Assembly: GCA_026826555.1 (NCBI GenBank) | Contig: JAKSZT010038599.1 | Coordinates: 1,083,843-1,147,842 of the forward strand | Direction of reading: 5' to 3' | DNA length: 64,000 nucleotides | Origin: Tolypeutes matacus | Taxonomy: Eukaryota; Chordata; Mammalia; Cingulata; Chlamyphoridae | Shown here: positions 60,150 to 64,000 of the stretch, one piece after another | Layout: every line of letters begins with the position of its first letter | Position numbering within the stretch: the first letter of the stretch is position 1 | Program-made: the position numbers and the translations under genes | The notes under the pieces: generated by a model | Told to the model about the DNA's origin: nothing | The model's database searches: none | The model's input: the letters and a program-made list of their open reading frames with translations, nothing else

Positions 60150-60490
60150 ATAAGTTTTATTGAGGTGCATTTCCACACAATAAAATGCACAGATTGCAAT
60201 GTACAATTTGTTGAGTTCTGACAGATGTACCTACTTGTAAAACCACCACCCATATCAAGGTATAGAGGAAACCCATCATCGCAATGCACTTCCTCATCAC
60301 CCTTTGCAATAATACCCTCCCAAAGTAACCAATGATCTGAGTTCTATCACCACAATTTAGTTTTACCTGTTCTTAAGCTTCATATGAATAGAATCATTCA
60401 ATGTGTGTTTAATTTTGCCTGGCTTCTTTTGTTCAACACAATATTTCTGAGATTCATTCATGTTGTTGCATGTAGTGATTAGAGTCTAAG
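60150..60490 (-). mobile_element. L1 3' UTR fragment, antisense (L1M class)
   Basis: 'aagttttattgaggtgcatt', 'caataaaatgcacagattgc', 'aaaccaccacccatatcaag', 'ccaatgatctgagttctatc', and 'agattcattcatgttgttgc' are the standard landmarks of an old L1 3' UTR read backwards. Confidence 0.75.
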
Positions 60491-60494
60491 GACT

Positions 60495-61090
60495 CTAAAT
60501 AAAGCCTCAAATCGAAGCAATTTATTCACAAAATATCCTTCAATGTAGCCTCTCAAATGATAGTGTGCAAGTATAAGCCCCTTACCATTACATATATGGT
60601 CATTTAAGATATGTTGTAATTCCTTCCTTTTCATGTCTCCTCTCTTGCTGTATCTTATCTCTCTTTTTTTTTATGCTTCAGAGTCTTCTAATTGCATTTA
60701 AATCCTCATATATTTTGCTGTTTCATATCTTCTTTCTTTTCCTCCTGTTGTTTCCTCTGCTTAAAAGGTTTTTACTTTGTTTTGTTTCCTCATTAGGTGA
60801 TGATTCTTTCAAAATTTAAGTAGGAGAATATCAGTCAGAGATCAGAATGAGATAGTTCAAAGCAAAGAGAACAGAGTGTTCAGAAACTGAGGGATAATTA
60901 AAAAGCATGGTGAGATGGTGTGGGTGGGTGAGTGGGAATAGTAAAAGTAATTTGGTGTTATTCGTGCTAAATGTTTGAGGAGGAATAGAAGGAGCTGACA
61001 CTGAAGGAGTAGGTTTTATCTAGACTATATGTTCTGCTAGGAGTTCAGTCATGATCCAGTGCGAGTGATGGGGAATGTTTGAAACACTTT
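60495..61090. other. No gene or clear repeat
   Basis: Unique-looking sequence with a T-run near 60,664. The only coding-like frames are very short. Confidence 0.45.
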
Positions 61091-61097
61091 ACATATT

Positions 61098-61735
61098 GCA
61101 TTAGTTTTCTGTTACTGTCGTTACAAATTATCACAAATTACAAAGCTTAATAAAACACAAATTTATTACCTCACATTTTTGTCAGTCAAAAGTTCTAATT
61201 GGCTTGATTGGTATATCTGATCCAGGTCTCACAATACCCAAATCAAGGTGCTGACAATCTGGGCTCTTATCAGGAGGTTCTGAGAAGAATATACTTTCAA
61301 GCTCATTCAAGTCCTTGTAAGGATCTAGCTCAGCTATAGAAAGTAGAGCCCCATTCCTACCAGGATGTCCACTGGGGGTTGCCATTAGCTCCTAGAGGCA
61401 GCTTTCTTTTCCTTGCACAAGGATCATCTTCATGCCAGAACCAGCAATGCCATGGCATATCCTTCTCACACTTGGAATTTCAGTGCCTTCCTTTTAGCTG
61501 CAACTTTTCTGCTCGCAGCCAGAGCTTTTCTCTTTTAAGGGTCCATGTGAATACATTGGGCTCACCTGGATAATACAGGATAATCTTCCTGTCTTCAGGT
61601 CCCTAGACTTAACAACATCTTCACAGTATCTTTTGTTACGTAACTTAGCATATTCATAGGTTCTGGAGATTAGTGGATGGACACCTTTGGGGTTTTTGCC
61701 TATCACATACGTGGCTTATGCTGAATTTAGATTTT
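61098..61735 (-). mobile_element. MaLR-type LTR (MLT1/MST-like), antisense
   Basis: Landmarks in reverse: 'cattagttttctgttactgt', 'acaaatttattacctcacat', 'caaatcaaggtgctgacaat', a C-rich middle, 'gggctcacctggataataca', 'ggataatcttcctgtcttca', 'tagcatattcataggttctg', and 'gattagtggatggacacctt'. Because the two ends match slightly different MaLR subtypes, it may be two abutting LTRs. Confidence 0.6.
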
Positions 61736-61764
61736 AGTTTTGGAAGGATTGTTCTGGTGACAGA

Positions 61765-62240
61765 GTTGAAGTTAGATTTGTGTGTACCAGATGTCTCTGG
61801 CAACTCTATCACATCCCCTCAACCCAACTCTGATTCAGTCACATCTTGTGAGCTCAAATTCACCAGCTGCTTCCAGTGTCCATCCCCTCAATTGCAAGCT
61901 GTGTCATTTCCCATTTGTCCCAGAAACTTCACAGAGATCCTCACAAGCACAGCTCAGACATTCTGGGGAGAGTTGCAGTGGAGGAGTTTTAAAGCTCCCA
62001 GGAGTAGCTCTTAATCCATGGGGGACAGATGTTCATGTATAAATGACCCCCACCATCTTTCATGTGGGTGATTCTCTATGCTCCTCAGATTTCCCAGTGG
62101 AATTGTGCCCTGGTGTCCATACCAGCGACTCATCCCCACATCACTGCTACCTGTGTGGGATCACTTCCCAAATAGACAATAAGTACCCAAATCTTTGTCT
62201 CTAGTTTTGTATTTGGGAGAACCTTAACCAAGATAAGAGC
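61765..62240 (+). mobile_element. possible old ERVL-type LTR, sense
   Basis: More G+C than its surroundings, and it ends with 'caaatagacaataagtaccc', 'aaatctttgtctctagtttt', 'gtatttgggagaaccttaac', a pattern like the polyadenylation end of LTR16/LTR33-type elements. The upstream part was not aligned. Plus-strand frames of 113 and 86 codons here lack any motif. Confidence 0.4.
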
Positions 62241-62589
62241 AATCCTATTCTATTTGCAGGGAGGACATTGTAATGTTTTATTTATGAGGCAATGAAAGTC
62301 TGAATAAAGGCAATAGCAAAGGGTTAAATGAAAGAAGTTAGTTTAAGACATGCAACTGATAGTATTTAGGAAATGATTGGCTATGAAGGCAAGAAAAAGG
62401 AGGAGGATTTGAGTTTGATTTCCAGGAAAGGAAGGTTAAGAGAAGTGAAATGGTGTCAAATCCGTTTCCAGTATGGACCTTGAGCTGATCTGAAACAATA
62501 TTGAACCTTAGCCAGATCTAAGCATTGAATATGGAGAAAGAATTTAATTGTTATAGGATACTTTATTATATCACTTTACTAATTTGAAG

Positions 62590-62875
62590 ATTACAGAGTA
62601 TAAAAATTTATTTAACACTTTTATAGTACTTACTATAAGCCTGGTACTGTTCTAAGTACTTTATAATATTAAGTCAGCTAATCCTCTTACTAGATTTATT
62701 GGTAGATACTATTATGATCAGCCTATTTTACATAAAAATAAACTGAGGCAAAGAGACATTAAGAAATGTGTGTCCAAGCTAACAAAACTAGTGAGTCAAA
62801 GAGCTGGTGTTTGAACCCAAGACCATTGGCTCCAGGGTAAGAGATATTACCTCTACATTAGTCTGCATTTTTTAA
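62590..62875 (-). repeat. MIR element, antisense
   Basis: 'agtacttactataagcctgg', 'tactgttctaagtactttat', 'cagcctattttacataaaaa', 'ataaactgaggcaaagagac', 'gtgtttgaacccaagaccat'. Nearly complete and the best-preserved MIR in the window. Confidence 0.82.
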
Positions 62876-62944
62876 TATCACCATACTACTACAACAACTA
62901 ATACTACAACCACAATTACTGCTACTATTAATATTAAGAAAATA

Positions 62945-63400
62945 TGGTTGTGGTAGATTGAAAAACATGACCATCTTTTTCTGCCTTTCTATCAAGATAT
63001 GGAGACTTGAATTTTGAATCCACATCTTGAATCCAGGTTGGTCTTGTGGTTTGTTTTCACTAATAGGTTTGGGAAAGTTCCAGATGTTAGCCTCAAGAAT
63101 CCTTACTATTTATGCTTTTGTTTCCCTGTAAGGAAAGTCAAGCTCGACTACCGAATGAAGAAAGACCAACTGGAAAGACAAAGACCACCCAATATGCAGT
63201 ATCTTGGCCACAGATATATGTGAACAAGACCATCGTTTTCCCGAAGTCATCAGCAGACTACAACTGCATAAGGGAGCCCAAGAGAGATTAGCAGAAAAAC
63301 TGTCTGGTGTAACTACAGAATTTTAAGAAACAATAAATCATTTTTAAGCCAATAAGTTTTAGGTGGTTTGTTATGCAGCAATAGATAAATGAATCACTGA
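62945..63400 (+). mobile_element. Old ERVL/MaLR-type LTR, sense
   Basis: It starts 'gttgtggtagattgaaaaac' and ends 'aagccaataagttttaggtg', 'gtttgttatgcagcaataga', 'taaatgaatcac', with AATAAA near 63,329. The 69-codon frame at 63,014-63,223 is inside the repeat and not a gene. Confidence 0.6.
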
Positions 63401-63604
63401 TTGATGGAGATAGCACTCATACAATCAGAAGTAATTCTAGTGTCTGCCCAAAATAGTAGGCAGGAAAAAAAGTTGTTGCTAAAATTAAGAGCTAGCAATT
63501 AGACTTCAACTTGAGGGCGGGAATGGCAGTATTAGCAGAGAACTATAAAAAAAACATATTATATATTTTAAAGATCATTGCAAATAGTGCCTAAGGATAG
63601 AGAA

Positions 63605-64000
63605 CTAGTGTGGTGGCTTGGAGCTATGCACCACAGAAAAACATGTCCTTAAACTTAATCCATTCCAGTGGGTGTGAACCCTTATAAATAGAGCCTTTCG
63701 ATGAGGTTACTTAGGCTAAGGTGTGGCCCAGCTGAATCAGGATGGGTTTTAATCCTATTACCAAAATTCTTATAGAGAAGGACAAAGAAAGAGAGAAAGC
63801 CACAGGGAGCAGCCAGAAGCTGGAAGTCAATGGATCCAGGAAGAGAAAGGAATCAGGAAAGGTTTCCATGTGCATTGCCATGTGAAAAATCAGCCAAGGA
63901 ACAAGGATCAGAGGCAGTCAGCTCCAAACCCACAGTCTTCTCAGAAAAACATTGCCTTGATGATGTCTTGATTTTGGACTTCTCCTAACCTCTAAACCTT
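63605..64000 (+). mobile_element. MaLR-type LTR, sense, cut by the window end
   Basis: It begins 'ctagtgtggtggcttggagc' with 'gcaccacagaaaaacatgtc', then 'cttaatccattccagtgggt', 'tgaggttacttaggctaagg', 'agctgaatcaggatgggttt', and 'attgccttgatgatgtcttg'. Same subfamily as 33,590-34,075 and better preserved. The 3' end lies beyond the window. Confidence 0.72.

Noticed and set aside
1..64000. CRISPR arrays, operons, tRNA or rRNA genes, phage-type modules
   Set aside because: No regularly spaced short repeats, cloverleaf-like units, ribosomal signatures or bacterial gene organization are visible. The sequence is mammalian.

Overview
This is a mammalian intergenic window made almost entirely of interspersed repeats and AT-rich unique DNA. 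I find no intact protein-coding gene, tRNA, rRNA, CRISPR array or other cellular gene system. Nearly every long reading frame is either a decayed piece of a transposable element or a chance frame. The ancient repeats (MIR, L2, MLT1/MLT2-type LTRs, a MER5-like hAT fragment) show a placental mammal. The younger repeats look xenarthran (armadillo, sloth or anteater): an L1 lineage with a long two-part 3' UTR, a 0.5-0.64 kb ERVL-MaLR-like LTR family present five times, and MaLR LTRs at 33.6 and 63.6 kb. That assignment rests on my memory of high-copy xenarthran repeats, not on a search.

Layout. 0-4.4 kb: old L1 and MLT1-like LTR pieces in AT-rich DNA. 4.4-7.1 kb: a complete LTR-internal-LTR provirus with a primer-binding-like site, a polypurine tract and a 60-nt in-frame tandem repeat in its internal region. 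9.1-9.8 kb: a solo LTR of the same family. 9.8-15.5 kb: two decayed sense-strand L1s; the second is interrupted by a 1,074-bp processed-pseudogene candidate bounded by perfect 9-bp target duplications. 15.8-18.8 kb: a decayed ERVL pol region (integrase to dUTPase) with a CpG-rich class II-type solo LTR inside it, bounded by perfect 6-bp duplications, followed by LTR remnants.

19.7-28.5 kb: one large antisense L1 with duplicated 3' UTR modules, ORF2 split by a nested solo LTR, ORF1 and 5' UTR. 29.7-30.1 kb: a 400-N assembly gap. 30-42 kb: mostly unique AT-rich DNA with L2, MIR and L1 fragments and a MaLR LTR carrying a GA microsatellite. 42-49.8 kb: MLT1 LTR, another solo LTR, an inverted MIR pair, an unidentified coding-like island and a 5'-truncated antisense L1. 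49.8-64 kb: unique DNA with MIRs, an L1 3'-UTR-only insertion with exact 13-bp duplications, decayed L1, a MER5-like fragment and several old LTRs, the last cut by the window end.

The main biological content is layered insertion history. Several integrations can be resolved to the base, and their target-duplication lengths match the expected mechanism: 5 bp for ERVL/MaLR, 6 bp for class II ERV, 9-13 bp for L1-driven events. I do not see a new functional system.
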